A DNA stretch of 64,000 nt from Nothopassalora personata (lineage: Eukaryota > Ascomycota > Dothideomycetes > Mycosphaerellales > Mycosphaerellaceae), in NCBI GenBank assembly GCA_033816765.1, contig CM066290.1, positions 3,596,001 through 3,660,000 on the forward strand, given 5' to 3'. The notes beneath the pieces were generated by a model, which saw only the letters and a list, made by a program, of their open reading frames with translations, made no database searches and was not told where the DNA came from. A program made the translations under genes and the position numbers. Below are positions 1-10,879 of this stretch, one piece after another; the first letter of the stretch is position 1, and each line of letters starts with the position of its first letter.

Positions 1-1262
1 TTAAGAGGAAGAGTATATACGACAACATTATAACGGACAGATATATAGATACCCTAGAACTTTAAAAACAATAGACCTAATATAACGTAGCTTCTTATTT
101 CTATAGATAAGATAGAAGGTACTACGCTGTATTAAATAATACGTATACTACTAACGAAACAAGGCTACGAGACATATAAAAAACGCGCACCTATAGTTTA
201 GGACAACGCTAATAAAACTATAGGACGAAGTTATAATAGACTTTATTACGAAGCTCCTACCGTTAAAGGATTAAATAACGAAACAACTATACGACATAAT
301 ACTAGTTATAGTTAATAGACTTAAGAAATACGTATATTTATTCCTACATCGGAGACATATAATATAGAATAGCTCGGATACCTTATACTAGATAGACTTA
401 TCCGATACTACGGATTCCCTTAAGCATTTATAATAGATAGAGACAAGTTATTTATATTAAACTACTAGAAAACGCTTATAGGAACGATCGGAATTAAACA
501 TAAACTATTAATAGCGTACTATCTAGAAACTAACGGATAAACTAAACGGATAAATTAAACGCTAGAGCAATACCTACGACATTATATTAACTACGTATAA
601 GACAACTAGGCTTCGCTACTGTTAATAGTGTAGATTGTACTAAATAACTATAAATCGGAGACAACTTTAACTACGCTATTCTATATAAACTTTAGTAAAG
701 ATCCTAACCTATTCGGAACACCTAGATCCTACCTATAGGCTAAAAGAGCAATCGTAACGACGGATACTCTTAAGGAAGTACATAAAGAAACACGTAAGGC
801 GATTAAAGATGTATAATAAAAACTGTCTCGATAACGGTAGGACACGAGAAAAATAGCACCTCTACTAAAGGAGGGAGATAAGGTCTATCTCCTTACTAAA
901 AATCTAAGAATAAGAACATAGACTAAAAAACTAGATTACGTTAAGGTCGGACTATTTTTTATTAATAAAGTTATAGGACTAGTTGACTATCGCCTACGAC
1001 TACTACCTAACGCAAAAATCTACCTAGTCTTCTATATCTCTAAGTTAGAACCCGTAGACGCTAAAACACCTTACTAGGAGAGCTTCTATTTCGAGCCGGA
1101 AGTAGAAAATAAATTCGAAGTCGAAAGAATCCTAGATAAGAAAGGTGAGCAATACCTTATTAAATAGAAGGAATACGACGATTTAGAAAATACCTAGGAA
1201 CTAAAAGAAAATCTACGTAACTATTAGTAGAAGATCTAGAAATACTATAAAAGGAAAAAGGG
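1..1262 (+). pseudogene. RIPped 3' part of element C pol: integrase to chromodomain
   Basis: This is the downstream part of a Ty3/gypsy pol reading frame. It aligns almost base for base with the intact copy C' from about 63073 to the right window edge, with differences mostly C to T in CpA and G to A in TpG, the RIP signature. The integrase core and C-terminal region occupy roughly 1-1000. A chromodomain follows at about 1098-1250 (reads FEVERILDKKGEQYLIK, a RIP stop, then KEYDDLENT). Stops are TAG/TAA at expected Gln or Trp positions. A purine-rich run at 1248-1262 ends the frame. The element continues past the insertion of element B at 48705. Confidence 0.88.
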
Positions 1263-1266
1263 TAGT

Positions 1267-1304
1267 ATAGGAAACTAATATATACGAGTATATTAGTTTC
1301 CTAT
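1267..1304. repeat. 16-bp-arm inverted repeat after C pol
   Basis: Arms 1267-1282 and 1289-1304 are perfect reverse complements around a 6-nt loop (1283-1288). It lies just after the chromodomain of C and about 10 bp before the insertion point of element B. It could act as a transcription-end hairpin or mark a junction; the sequence does not decide. Confidence 0.7.
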
Positions 1305-1319
1305 GCTAAATTAGCTAAG

Positions 1320-1517
1320 TGTAAGGGCCGTAAGGCTATAAGGGGATGTCGCAATGTATAGTACGCCTACGATCTTCTAATCGTAGATAAACTAAAGCTT
1401 ACTTTCTTCTATAGACGCTATACGCGTCTCCTAGTGTACGTATGCGCGTTACGTACGATATGCTAAGCCGGGCATAGCCGCATTATATATAAGGGTTAGC
1501 TATAGGCTACTCTTATA
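1320..1517 (-). repeat. B 3' LTR
   Basis: This 198-bp repeat matches 48508-48704 and has RIPped TG...CA ends. It contains the LTR half of the self-primer pair. The purine-rich run rc(1521-1535), on the minus strand, abuts the LTR as a polypurine tract. Confidence 0.9.
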
Positions 1518-1914
1518 ACTGCCTCCCCTTCTAGGACGAGCTACCCTTAGCTCGCGGCTTTAGGAGGTTTCTATATAAGTAATCTATCTACTTCTCGTAG
1601 ATTCCGTTACTATACGACCCGCCTACGGGTCTCGTACGTATCGTTATTAGGGTATAGGTAGGTATAAAGTTATAGTTACCGGGTTAACTAACTCGAGGGT
1701 TTAAGAAGCGTACCCTCTCCCTCCTTTTCCTTCTTTTCCCTTATACTATGTTCTCGTAGCGCACTATACCCGCACTACTAGCGATCTACTAGCTCCTTAC
1801 TAGCGACTATCTAGTAACCCGCTAGTACTACTATAGCTTTAGAGGAAGCTATCTAAGACTAGCTCCGCTAGGAGGCCCTTATAGGGGGCCTATTAGCACT
1901 ACTGACACTATTAC

Positions 1915-2111
1915 TATAAGGGGCAGCCTAGTAACTAACCCCTACATGTAGCCTTATATGTAACATGCGGTTGCAACCGGCTGCTAAGCCGTACGTAACA
2001 CGTATAAGTACACCTTACGACGCGCGATACGTCTTAAATAAAAGGTAAGAATTAGTTTATCTACGACTAGCAGGTCGTGGGCGTGCTATACATTACGACA
2101 TCCCCTTAACA
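1915..2111 (+). repeat. A 5' LTR
   Basis: The repeat is 197 bp. It begins TATAAGGGGC, from TG by RIP, while the 3' copy keeps TG. It ends CCCCTTAACA. The self-primer partner lies at 2047-2055. Confidence 0.92.
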
Positions 2112-2114
2112 GTT

Positions 2115-2123
2115 CTAATTCTT
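2115..2123 (+). other. A primer-binding site, self-primer type
   Basis: CTAATTCTT, 3 nt after the LTR, is the exact complement of AAGAATTAG inside the LTR (2047-2055). In Tf1 the 5' end of the element RNA folds back onto such a site to prime reverse transcription. No TGG-type tRNA complement is seen here. Mechanism is inferred; complementarity is seen. Confidence 0.65.
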
Positions 2124-2269
2124 CTCTTCGTTATAATCTATACACGCTATAGAGTCCGAACGCGACGATAGTAGCGCTACGCCTACGGCTCCCCTAAGCC
2201 CTAGGGCCTAGTAATAAGCGAGGCGTATAGCCTTAGTCGTAAGGAGGGATACCCTTCGGGTAGAGGTTA

Positions 2270-3226
2270 AGGAGAAGGGGATATAGAGGGAGATTAAACA
2301 GTTAGAGATCTTACGGGACGTAAGCGTACCGCCGGCGGACCCTTAGGGCGAATCCGGCGGAGAACTATCCCCTACTCCCCCTCCCCCTCCTCTATCTATA
2401 GTAACTAACGATAATATCGTAGCTCGAGGCGCGGTCGTATCGCATGCGACACGTTTACGTCTTAAAGAACCTACGCCTTTTAGAGGGGACTCGATTAAGA
2501 AAGTACGGGTATTCCTAAGGGAGCTCTCTCTTATCTTTACCCTCTTAGGCGGCACGTATGCGACGAACGAGTTAAAGGTCCTATATAGGGTTATGTACCT
2601 AAGCGGAGAGGTAAGTGAGCGATAGTACGCTAACTATAGCGTCCTTAACCTTAAAGGGTATATATACTAGGACTTTAAGGAGTTCTATCGAGACGTATAC
2701 GGTAATCCTATAAACCGCGTGCTTAACGTAATGTTAGAGTATAAGGCGGTGAGATAGAAGGATAACTAGACAGTGCGTTAGTTTATAACTAAGCTAGATG
2801 TTATAGAGGATTAGTTAGGGGACTATACGGAGGCGCAACGCGTACGACATATGCTCGCTAAGCTTACGCCTAGCCTACGGTCCGCAATCGTTAAGTTTTA
2901 TAACATCCTAATAACTAGAGAGGAACTAGTAATCCTAGCTTCGCGCATTAAAAGTACGGAGCGTAGTAGCGGAGGGCACGACCGCGGGTAGCATAGTCGC
3001 CGTAGGCGAGAGACTAAGGGCGACTAAGGGCGAAGCGATCGTAGCTCGAAGTAGTAGAAGCATAGTTAGGCGTCGCGCGACCCGGGTACGAGTTACTAGC
3101 GGGACGCCGGCGGATCGTCTATAACCTTCGATAGGACTAAAGCGGAGTGCTATAGATGCTATAAGAAGGGTTACATTAAGACGGATTGCCCGAATAGGCA
3201 CCTATAGAAGGACCGTAGCGCGTAAG
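2270..3226 (+). pseudogene. A gag, RIP-broken
   Basis: The reading frame is recognisable as a Ty3 gag. A helical capsid-like stretch (LYRVMYLSGEV... DFKEFYRDVYGNP, about 2570-2710) is followed by an arginine-rich region. A CCHC zinc knuckle sits at 3148-3189 and reads CYRCYKKGYIKTDC; its histidine is now tyrosine, the expected CAC to TAC RIP change. Several TAG codons interrupt at Gln/Trp sites. The start codon cannot be placed, probably because ATG became ATA. Confidence 0.8.
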
Positions 3227-3270
3227 CGGTTCGTAGGGTAGACGCTACGAAGGCTCTAACTAAGAAGGGC

Positions 3271-3468
3271 AGCGACTAGGGAAAAGGTAGAGGACTAGAA
3301 GTAGGTCGCTCCTAAGTCCGAGTTTTCCTAAGGTCGACCCCTTAAGGCGAGTAGATGTGTGTCTATCGTAGCGACTAGGGAAAAGGTAGAGGACTATAAG
3401 TAGGTCGCTCCTAAGTCCGAGTTTTCCTAAAGTCGACCCCTTAAGGCGAGTAGATACGTGTCTAGCGC
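3271..3468 (+). repeat. 99-bp tandem duplication in A, exactly 33 codons
   Basis: Unit 3271-3369 is followed at once by 3370-3468 with few differences. The length keeps the gag-pol frame. The corresponding region of B (about 47280-47340) has one copy, so the duplication is specific to A. Confidence 0.8.
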
Positions 3469-3469
3469 G

Positions 3470-6400
3470 TTACTTACGAGGCGCAGTCGAGACTCGTAAG
3501 GGCTTTCGCGAGGCTACGTTTCTCCTAGATGACTATACGGATCTTAGCCTAGTGTCGTATAAGTATATACTCCGACATTAAATGTAACCTATTAATAGGG
3601 TAAGGCTACCGAAGTTAGAGTCGTATACGCATAACCTAGGGTATTACTACGGCGCCTTTACGGTTCGGCTACGACTCGCTAATGACGCGGGAGTAGAGCG
3701 CGTAAGTGACGCTATCTACTACGCGGTGCCTATAGGTAGGCCATTAGTAATTTTAGGTAGACCCTAGCGGTATCGTAATCGGATAGTAAAGGCCGATAAG
3801 GATAACTAGTAGTACTACGGTATAGAGACGCCTACGGTTTAGTAGCGTAACGCACGCGAGTTCCTTAAGGATCTCGAGAGCTTAAAGCAGGTTTATACGA
3901 TAAGTGTTCGGGCTATTACTATAGCAGTACCTAAAGGAGAGGGCCCCTCGTAGCCTAAAGAATTTGTAGACTTCCGAGATATATACGTACCTAATAAGTA
4001 GGCGAAGCGCAAGATGCCCGACGGGGTTAAGTATACGATTAATCTCGTTAAAGGAAAGAAACCCCCTTTTAAGCCGCTATACTACTAGTCCTTAACTAAG
4101 TTAGAGGCCTTAAAGGAGTACCTTGCGTAAGTAATGGAGAAGGGGTGGATTAGGCGGTCCGTAAGCGAGGCGGGTGCGCCTATCCTGTTCGTGCTAAAGA
4201 AGAATAGTACTCTTAGGCTCTATGTTAATTATAGAGGCCTAAATAAGATTATAGTAAAGAACCGATACCCCCTGCCCCTAATTAGCGAGACGCTAGATAG
4301 GCTATTAGGTTCTAGGTTCTTTACTACAATCGATTTAAAGGACGCCTACTATCGTATCCCTATTAAGTAAGGCGATAAGTAGAAGACTGCGTTTCGCACG
4401 CGATACGGACACTACGAGTACCTAGTAATGCCGTTCGGGTTAACTAACGTACTAGTAACGTTTTAAGGGTATATTAATAAGGCGCTAACCGGCTTAGTTA
4501 ATAACATTTGCGTAGTCTACCTAGATGATATCCTTATCTATAGCGAGACGCGTAAGGCACACGTGCGAGCCGTACGCGCGGTACTAGAGAGGCTACGAAA
4601 GTTTACCCTATTCGTAAACCCTAAGAAGTGTCACTTCTTCTAGGAGAGTGTAGAGTTCCTTAGGTTTGTCGTAAGCGCCGTAGGCGTGTCGATAGATAGG
4701 AGTAGGGTAGCCGCTATCAAGGAATAGCCTACACCTACGACCTTTTATAAGGTCTAGTCCTTCCTTAGGTTTTACAACTTCTACCGGCGTTTTATAGAAG
4801 GATACTTAAGGGTCTATAAGCCCCTAACGGACCTGCTAAAGGGATCTAAGGACGGTAAGAAGCACGGCCCTCTTACGTAGACCTTAAGCGAAGAGTAGGC
4901 GTTTCGATAGCTTAAGGCCGGATTCTTAGGTGCACTAATACTTAGGCACTTCGATCCTACGCTACGCACGCGAGTCGAGACGGATGCCTTAGGTTTCGCG
5001 ATCGTAGGTATTATATCCCAATTGTTTAGTACTAAGTAGCATCCTATCGCGTTCTATTTACGTAAGATAATACTAGCTAAGTGTAACTTCGAGACGTACG
5101 ATTAGGAGCTACTTACAGTAGTTAAGGCTTTTAAGCATTAGAGGCTATACTTAGAGGGCGCTACGCATGCGGTACGAGTGCTAGTCGACTACGCTAACCT
5201 ATAGGGCTTTATAACAGTAAAGTAGCTAAATAGGCGGTAAGCTCGATAGGCTACGTTCCTACAGTCTTTTAATTTTATAGTAGAGCATCGGCCGGGTAAG
5301 ACTAACCTAGCCGACGCGCCTTCGAGACGTAGTAACTACGTAGCTATAACGTAATAAACTTCGAACTTACTACCTACCTTATAAAGTAAGCTATCTTTCT
5401 AGAAGGAGTCTCTAGAAGGGACAAGCGAGCCGACGGTAAAGCGCGTGCTTACTACCTACGAGGCGATGTAGGGCGACATAGGCGCGGCGATGGCAGTACG
5501 GAGAGGTGACCTTCCCTATTAAGATAAGCCGTCTTTACTAGTAGTAGTGTGCGCTATAGTAATATAGGGTTAAGCTTACAGCTCGACGGGTGAGTTAATC
5601 CTACTCTTAATGAAGATCGCGTAGTAGTAAGACGACTAGTGTATCGTATGCTCGGCGTAGGCGCTAAGCGCGAGGGACGCTAAGGGATAGCATGTAAAGG
5701 ATAACCTTGTATACTACGGAGACGCGATCGTAGTACCTAGGGATCACGTAATTAGGTCGCATCTAATTCGTATACACTACGACGACGTCCTCGCGGGTCA
5801 CTTTAGAAGAACTAAGACTAAAGAGCTGTTACGACGTAATTATTAGTAAGACTTACTTAGTACGGACGTGAAATAATACGTCTAAGCCTATAGAACCTAC
5901 TAGGGTTCGAAGGCGAGGCGCTATCGACCCTACGGCGAGCTACAACCGCTTCCTAGACCGGAGCGACCGTAGTAGGAAATTACTATAGATTTCATTACGG
6001 ACCTACCTCTAAGTACGCGAGCCGGTTACGTATATAATACGATCCTAGTAATAGTCGATCGCTACTTAAAAATGAGCTTATACATCCCGACGACGAAGAC
6101 TTGCATAGCCGTAGAGCTTACGAGGCTCCTACGAGACGAAGTCGTACGACACTATAGTGTCCCGTTAGGCATAGTAAGCGACCGAGGTCCGGTCTTTACT
6201 AGTTAGTTTTAGAGTAACTTCTACTTCGAGGCGCGTATAAAGCGTAAGCTATCTACGGCCTTTTACCCTTAGACTAACGGCTAAACTAAGAGGGTAAACT
6301 AAACCCTCGAACAATACCTTCGTTATTACTGTAGTAACAATTAAACTAAGTAGGCTAAGTAGCTTATAGTTGCTAAATTCGTAGCTAATAACAGCATCCA

Positions 6401-7035
6401 CCTAACACTACGGATGAGTCCGTTCGAAATAGCGTACGGTTAGCGACCTAAGATTGCCCCTATACTAACTAGATCTCGAGACGAGACCTAGGGGGGGAAG
6501 TACTAGTAGCGGTAATAGCTACGAGTCGCATACGAAAACTACGCGCTACACTCGAGGAGCGATAGAAGGCTATAGTAGAAAGCTAGGCTCGCTACTATAA
6601 TAAGACCCACTAAGCCAAGACCTACCGCGTAGGTAACTTAGTCCTATTATTAACGAAGAACCTTAAGTTAGTAGTACTAAAGAAGAAGATAGGTCCGAAG
6701 TTTATCGGCCTATACCGTATTACGGACGCTGTCGGTTCGTAGGCGTACCGCCTAGCGCTACTAGCCGACTTAAGGCTCTATAACGTCTTCTATATCTCTC
6801 TCCTCGAGCCGTATATCGGTAGCGATAAGGATGGACCCGTACCCCCTCTAGCTAATGAGGACGGAGAGTATAAGGTAGAGGTAGTACTAGATAGGCGTAA
6901 GCGTAAGGGTAAGCTACAGTATCTAGTCCAGTAGAAGGACTAGCTAGAGGAGTATAATAGCTAGGAACCGGCGGAGGGCCTCGCGAATGCGGATCGTATA
7001 GTAGCCGACTATAAGGCGTTAAGGAGAAGCAAATA
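3470..7035 (+). pseudogene. A pol (PR-RT-RH-IN-chromodomain), RIP-broken
   Basis: Domains in order: protease (DDYTDLSLVSYKY, where a DxG active site is expected, ~3530); RT at 4134-4900 with an uninterrupted stretch 4134-4370 ([32 protein letters not shown]) then YLDDILIYS at ~4530; RNase H with VETDALGFAI and LNRR; integrase with FITDLPL, VSDRGPVFTS and a TNG block; chromodomain at ~6850-7020 (VEVVLDRRKRKGKLQYLVQ). Stops fall at Gln/Trp. The gene ends tail to tail with the antisense gene. Confidence 0.88.
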
Positions 7036-7115
7036 AGACTAGTACTAGAGCATAAATAAAACTTTTCTTAACTATAAACAAAATAAAAGCTAAAGAGTAG
7101 CGCGCCCACTAGGGG

Positions 7116-8108
7116 CTACGTAGAGTAGTAGTAGGCGAGGAGCCCGCGAGTAGCGTATAAGGCGAGCGCCTCAGTTGTCGTTACGTAGTAACTTAGGTAA
7201 GAATGCCTAGTCGGCGGCGGTAGTGTCGATTCTCTACGCCTATAGAAACTAGGACTACGGTTAGTAGGGTACACGTAGGCAAGGAACATACGACCCACGG
7301 CGCGGCCGAGTTCGAATAGCCTATTAAGGGCGCGGTTCTACTCCTACTAGAGCGCGAGGGCTTCGGCGGCGGGGGCGGCGGTAGTAGTAGCGGCGGCGGC
7401 GGAGGCACGTATACGGGTCTCCCCGGTACGCTTATGCTTATAGGCATTAAACTGCCTAATGGCCTATAGGAAGGGTTAGCCGAAGCATAGGGGACGCACT
7501 AGAGCACTCCCCCGCGAGTAGTAGTCGACTCGCACGAGCGAAGTAGCGACTTACCTCCTTAATGTCGTTACCTAGCTAGGCACATAGGCGGATCTACTCT
7601 ACTAGCTCCTACTACTAGAGGTCTATAGGCGCCTAGCCTATTATAGCCGTAAGGAAGTCGCGCTAGGACCGCGCGGCGCGTAGGCGGCTTACTAGCGAGG
7701 CGATGGCGTAGCTAGTATTAGGCACGTAGCTATATTTACTACGCCTATAGCGGCTACACTTCTTTAGGAGCTCGCCGGTAGTAACACTATTACAGTTATT
7801 GGCCTCGTCTAGTAAGTGGTTAGCATACGAATTGTAGGCGACACGCGTAGAGACTTACCCCTAACGAAGTACGGGAGGCACCGTATATACATGTTAATTC
7901 TCTACGAGAGCTTAGTAGCTAGCGAGGGCGTTAGTAGCTACGAGGGTAATACTAGTCGCTTGCGACTACTAGGCGTTCTAGGGGCGTCGCGTACTAGAGC
8001 CGCCTAGCGGCGCTCGTCTTCTACGGCGCTAGTAGTGCTATCGCTACTAGTGCTACTAGAGGAGGCGGAGCGGCTAGAGAATGGCAGCGAGGAGGGCACG
8101 GTAGACAT
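7116..8108 (-). pseudogene. A antisense gene: at least three exons with consensus introns
   Basis: A plausible ATG at 8108 opens a Ser-rich exon 1 (8108-7859, MSTVPSSLPFSSRS...). Intron 1 (7858-7809, 50 nt) has GTAAGT, a GCTAAC branch site and TAG. Exon 2 (7808-7555) is 254 nt and reads CNSVTTGELLKK and IASLVSRLRAARS. Intron 2 (7554-7464) has GTAAGT, GGCTAAC and TAG. Exon 3 (7463-7116) contains RQFNAYKHKR and NRALNRLFELGRAVGR. The copy in B has the same phases and exon 2 length, with many third-position differences. The product is an unrecognised helical, basic protein of about 280 residues. A few TAG stops are RIP damage. Confidence 0.75.
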
Positions 8109-8394
8109 AATAATAATAATAATACTAGCGAGGCGCTTACGATAATAGTGCGGTACGGGTGCGTAGTAGTAGTGTAGCGAAGGTAATAAGCTAGGGAGCG
8201 TACTAAGAAAGGGCTAGGTTAGGCTAGAGTTTTATACCCCTAATTAGCTACGTCGGTATAGTAACTAAGCCTTACTTACCTACACCTACATAACGACACG
8301 CACGTAACCCGCATATAGGCCGTATAGTAACTATAGTTCTAGAAGTACATAGGAGCCTCTACGTAGTAACTAGCGAGCTAAGGACAGCTCGTAC

Positions 8395-8405
8395 GGGAGG
8401 GGAGG
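8395..8405 (+). other. A polypurine tract
   Basis: GGGAGGGGAGG lies 4 nt before the 3' LTR, the expected plus-strand primer site of an LTR element. Confidence 0.75.
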
Positions 8406-8409
8406 CAAT

Positions 8410-8606
8410 TGTAAGGGGCAGCCTAGTAGCTAACCCCTATATATAGCCTTATATATAACATACGGTCGCGACCGGCTACTAAGCCGCACGTAACACGCAT
8501 AAGTACACCTTACGACGCGCGATGCCTCTTAAATAAAAGGCAAGAATTAGTTCATCTACGACTAGTAGGTCGTAGGCGTACTATATATTACGACATCCCC
8601 TTAACA
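8410..8606 (+). repeat. A 3' LTR
   Basis: The repeat is 197 bp with TG...CA ends, followed by TSD ATTAC at 8607-8611. It is less RIPped at its first dinucleotide than the 5' copy. Confidence 0.93.
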
Positions 8607-8628
8607 ATTACTAGTACTACTAGTATAG

Positions 8629-9505
8629 ATGTCTAGCGCGCTCGGCGTACTAGATACGCTAGCGAAGCGTAAGTTTAGCGTACTAGGGCCGTAGACCCCT
8701 AAGTCCTTACTAGCTAGGCGCCTAGGTATAGACATTAAGATGTGTATACGTTATCTCCCGTACTTCGTAGCTAGTAAGTATTCGCTACGCTCTTCGCTTA
8801 CGATACGCTTACTAATAGTATAGTAGACGAGTAGGATACGTGTAATAGTATTACTACCGGCGAGTTACTTAAGAAGTATAGGCGCTATAGAGACATTAGG
8901 TACCCCTACGTTAGTAATACTAGCGTCGCTATCGCGTAGCTAGTAGCTCGCCTACGCGCCGCTCGCGCCTAGCGCGATAAGCTTATCTAGGGGCTTAGTA
9001 ACCCTATTACTAAGTAAGAGTAGGATGCTCTAGACTAGTAGTACGAGGTCTACGCCTAGCTAGGCGAGTAGATCTTAGAGGTAAGTACTACGCCTCGCTA
9101 GCGCTCCCTACGCTCGCCGTATACGGCGTACTATCGCTCCCTATATAAATCGGCTAACCTCCTCCTAGGCTAAGAGGCAGTTTAGTACCTATAAGAATAA
9201 GCGTATAGGCTATACCCGCGTACGCTTCGCCGGCGCCTCTACTACTACTACCCCCTCCTCCGCCGCCGCTACTACGTCCGTAGTTCTATAGTAGGAGTAG
9301 AATAGGGCCCTTAATAGGCTCTTCGAGCTCGGCCGTACGGTAAGTAACATACGTATCGTATACGTGTCCTATACTAACCGTAGTTATAGTTCCTATAGGC
9401 TAGAAACATCGATACTACTACGGCTAATAGGGCCTTCTTACTACTAGCCCTACGGGGCGAGTATAATAAGGAGGATAATAAGAAGGATAATAACGAGTAA
9501 TCGCG
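8629..9505 (+). pseudogene. B antisense gene, same family as in A
   Basis: It runs opposite to B gag-pol. ATG 8629; exon 1 8629-8773 (MSSALGVLDTLAKRKF..., 145 nt, phase 1); intron 1 8774-8826 with GTAAGT, TACTAAT (RIPped TACTAAC) and TAG; exon 2 8827-9080, 254 nt, reading TTGELLKKYRRYR; intron 2 9081-9168 with GTAAGT, CGGCTAAC and CCTAG; exon 3 from 9169 with RQFSTYKNKR and NRALNRLFELGR. A possible third intron at 9340-9383 has GTAAGT, TACTAAC and TAG. Differences from the A copy are largely synonymous in these frames. The 3' end is approximate. Element A landed 18 nt upstream of the ATG. Confidence 0.75.
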
Positions 9506-9889
9506 CGCTCCGCGTATGTTAGCCGCCTACTACGCGCCTATCTCCTATCTACGTAGCGCCGTAGCGCGCCCTATAAAAGTTTATTTTTAAAATAAATACT
9601 CTTCTCTATACTCTTCTCTCTCCTTACCTCCCTCTCTAATGTTATTACTATCGGGGATATTTGCTCGACTAAGTAAGCGAGCCTTTTAGTCCGATAGAAG
9701 ACACTATAGGTTAGTATCTTCTATACTAGTTATAGCTAAGTTTACTATCGGGGGTAGAGGTCCTTATATCTAGCTACCGAAGGGTTAAGGCCTAAATGCA
9801 TAACCTATACCCTTGTTTTAGCGCCTTACGCGGCCTTCGTAGGCACCTTATATTCGACTACTATACGCGTAGCCTTCGCGGATCCTTCC

Positions 9890-10470
9890 GCCGGCTTATA
9901 CCGTCTTCGCTAACGCCTTATATTCGGCTACTATACGCGTAGTATTTGCGAGTCCTTATACTAGCTCCTAGCTATTATACTCTTCTAGCTAGCCCTTCTA
10001 TCGTACTAGGTACTATACTTTATCCTTATACTTACGCTTTCCTAGCACTACCTCTACTTTATATTCCCCGTCCTTATTAGCGAGGGCTATAGTGCCTCTA
10101 TCCTTCTCGCTGCCCGCGTACGGCTTGAGGAGGGATATATAGAATACATTATAAATTCTTAAGTCGGCTAGTAGTACTAGGCGGTACGCCTACGAACCGA
10201 TAGCGTCGATAATGCGGTACGGTCTAATAAACTTCGGACCTATCTTCTTCTTCGGTAATGCTAACCTTAGGTTCTTCGTAGATAATAAGACTATATCGCC
10301 TACGTAATAGCTCTTAGCCTTATAAGTCTTATTATAGTAGCGAGTCTAATCGGCTACTACGATTTCCTAACGCTTCGTAAGCGTAGCGCGTATCTCTCGT
10401 ATACGGTTAACTAAGTCTACCGCTACTAGTACCTCCCCTTCCCGGATCTTGCCTCGAGATCCTATAGTAA
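9890..10470 (-). pseudogene. B pol, C-terminal part (integrase tail and chromodomain)
   Basis: The minus strand reads the integrase C-terminal region (aligning with A 6620-6790) and a chromodomain at about 10090-9960 (GEYKVEVVLGKRKYKDKVQYLV). The frame is cut at 10470 by the H tandem and resumes at 44270. Pol ends facing the antisense gene of B. Confidence 0.82.
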
Positions 10471-10860
10471 TATCTACTAACTACCCTATGTAGGCCTGTC
10501 CGAGTTGTAGTAGTGTGAAGCGGCGCTTATGTAAGTAGAGGTATTTACCGGTCCCGGGACCGTGAAATTAGGTCACGTGACGAGTAGCGTAGTAGCTAGA
10601 TAAAATAAGAGGATTAGCGGACCTAAACCCCTATACCCTCTACTCGAGAGGTATAAATTGAATAGTTACCTCGATGCTACGCTTACAATACTTAACTGCG
10701 TAGTATATATCTTAATAGCTATACTAGTCCCGCTAGCTCACCTAAATGTCCAATTAAACCTAAATAAAATAGGGGCAAGTTGGACCTAAGGAACCCTCCC
10801 TCTAAACCTAAGGTTAACATAACTAAACCTAAGGTTAACATAACTAATTAGTCGTTAATA
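10471..10860 (-). repeat. H1 3' LTR
   Basis: The repeat is 390 bp, from RIPped TGTCTAC to GTTAATA (from GTTAACA). It contains a near-perfect copy of the H palindrome (10543-10568) and a direct repeat of an AACCTAAGGTTAACATAACT-like unit near 10805-10848. On the minus strand a purine tract, rc(10861-10873), abuts it. Confidence 0.85.
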
Positions 10861-10879
10861 TATCCTCCCCTATTACGAA

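Larger units (their letters stand above)
1915..8606 (+). mobile_element. Element A: complete RIPped Ty3/gypsy chromovirus
   Basis: Two 197-bp LTRs (1915-2111 and 8410-8606) and a perfect 5-bp TSD ATTAC (1910-1914 and 8607-8611) define a complete 6.7-kb insertion inside element B. Internal order is self-primer site, gag with zinc knuckle, protease, RT, RNase H, integrase, chromodomain, then an antisense gene and a purine tract before the 3' LTR. RIP has turned many Gln/Trp codons into stops, so nothing is expressible. It is a relative of B, with the same layout and alignable proteins, but a distinct LTR. Confidence 0.93.

Noticed and set aside
2343..3201. Minus-strand frames at 2343-2555 and 2935-3201 inside A gag
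   Set aside because: They are shadows of plus-strand gag, whose frame shows the zinc knuckle and capsid-like motifs.
7816..8007. Plus-strand 63-codon frame in the 3' region of A
   Set aside because: It spans intron 1 and exon 1 of the antisense gene and has no motif; treated as a shadow.
8101..8130. TAA/TAG-rich trinucleotide run as a microsatellite
   Set aside because: Only a few units; it lies just upstream of the A antisense start and is better read as its leader.
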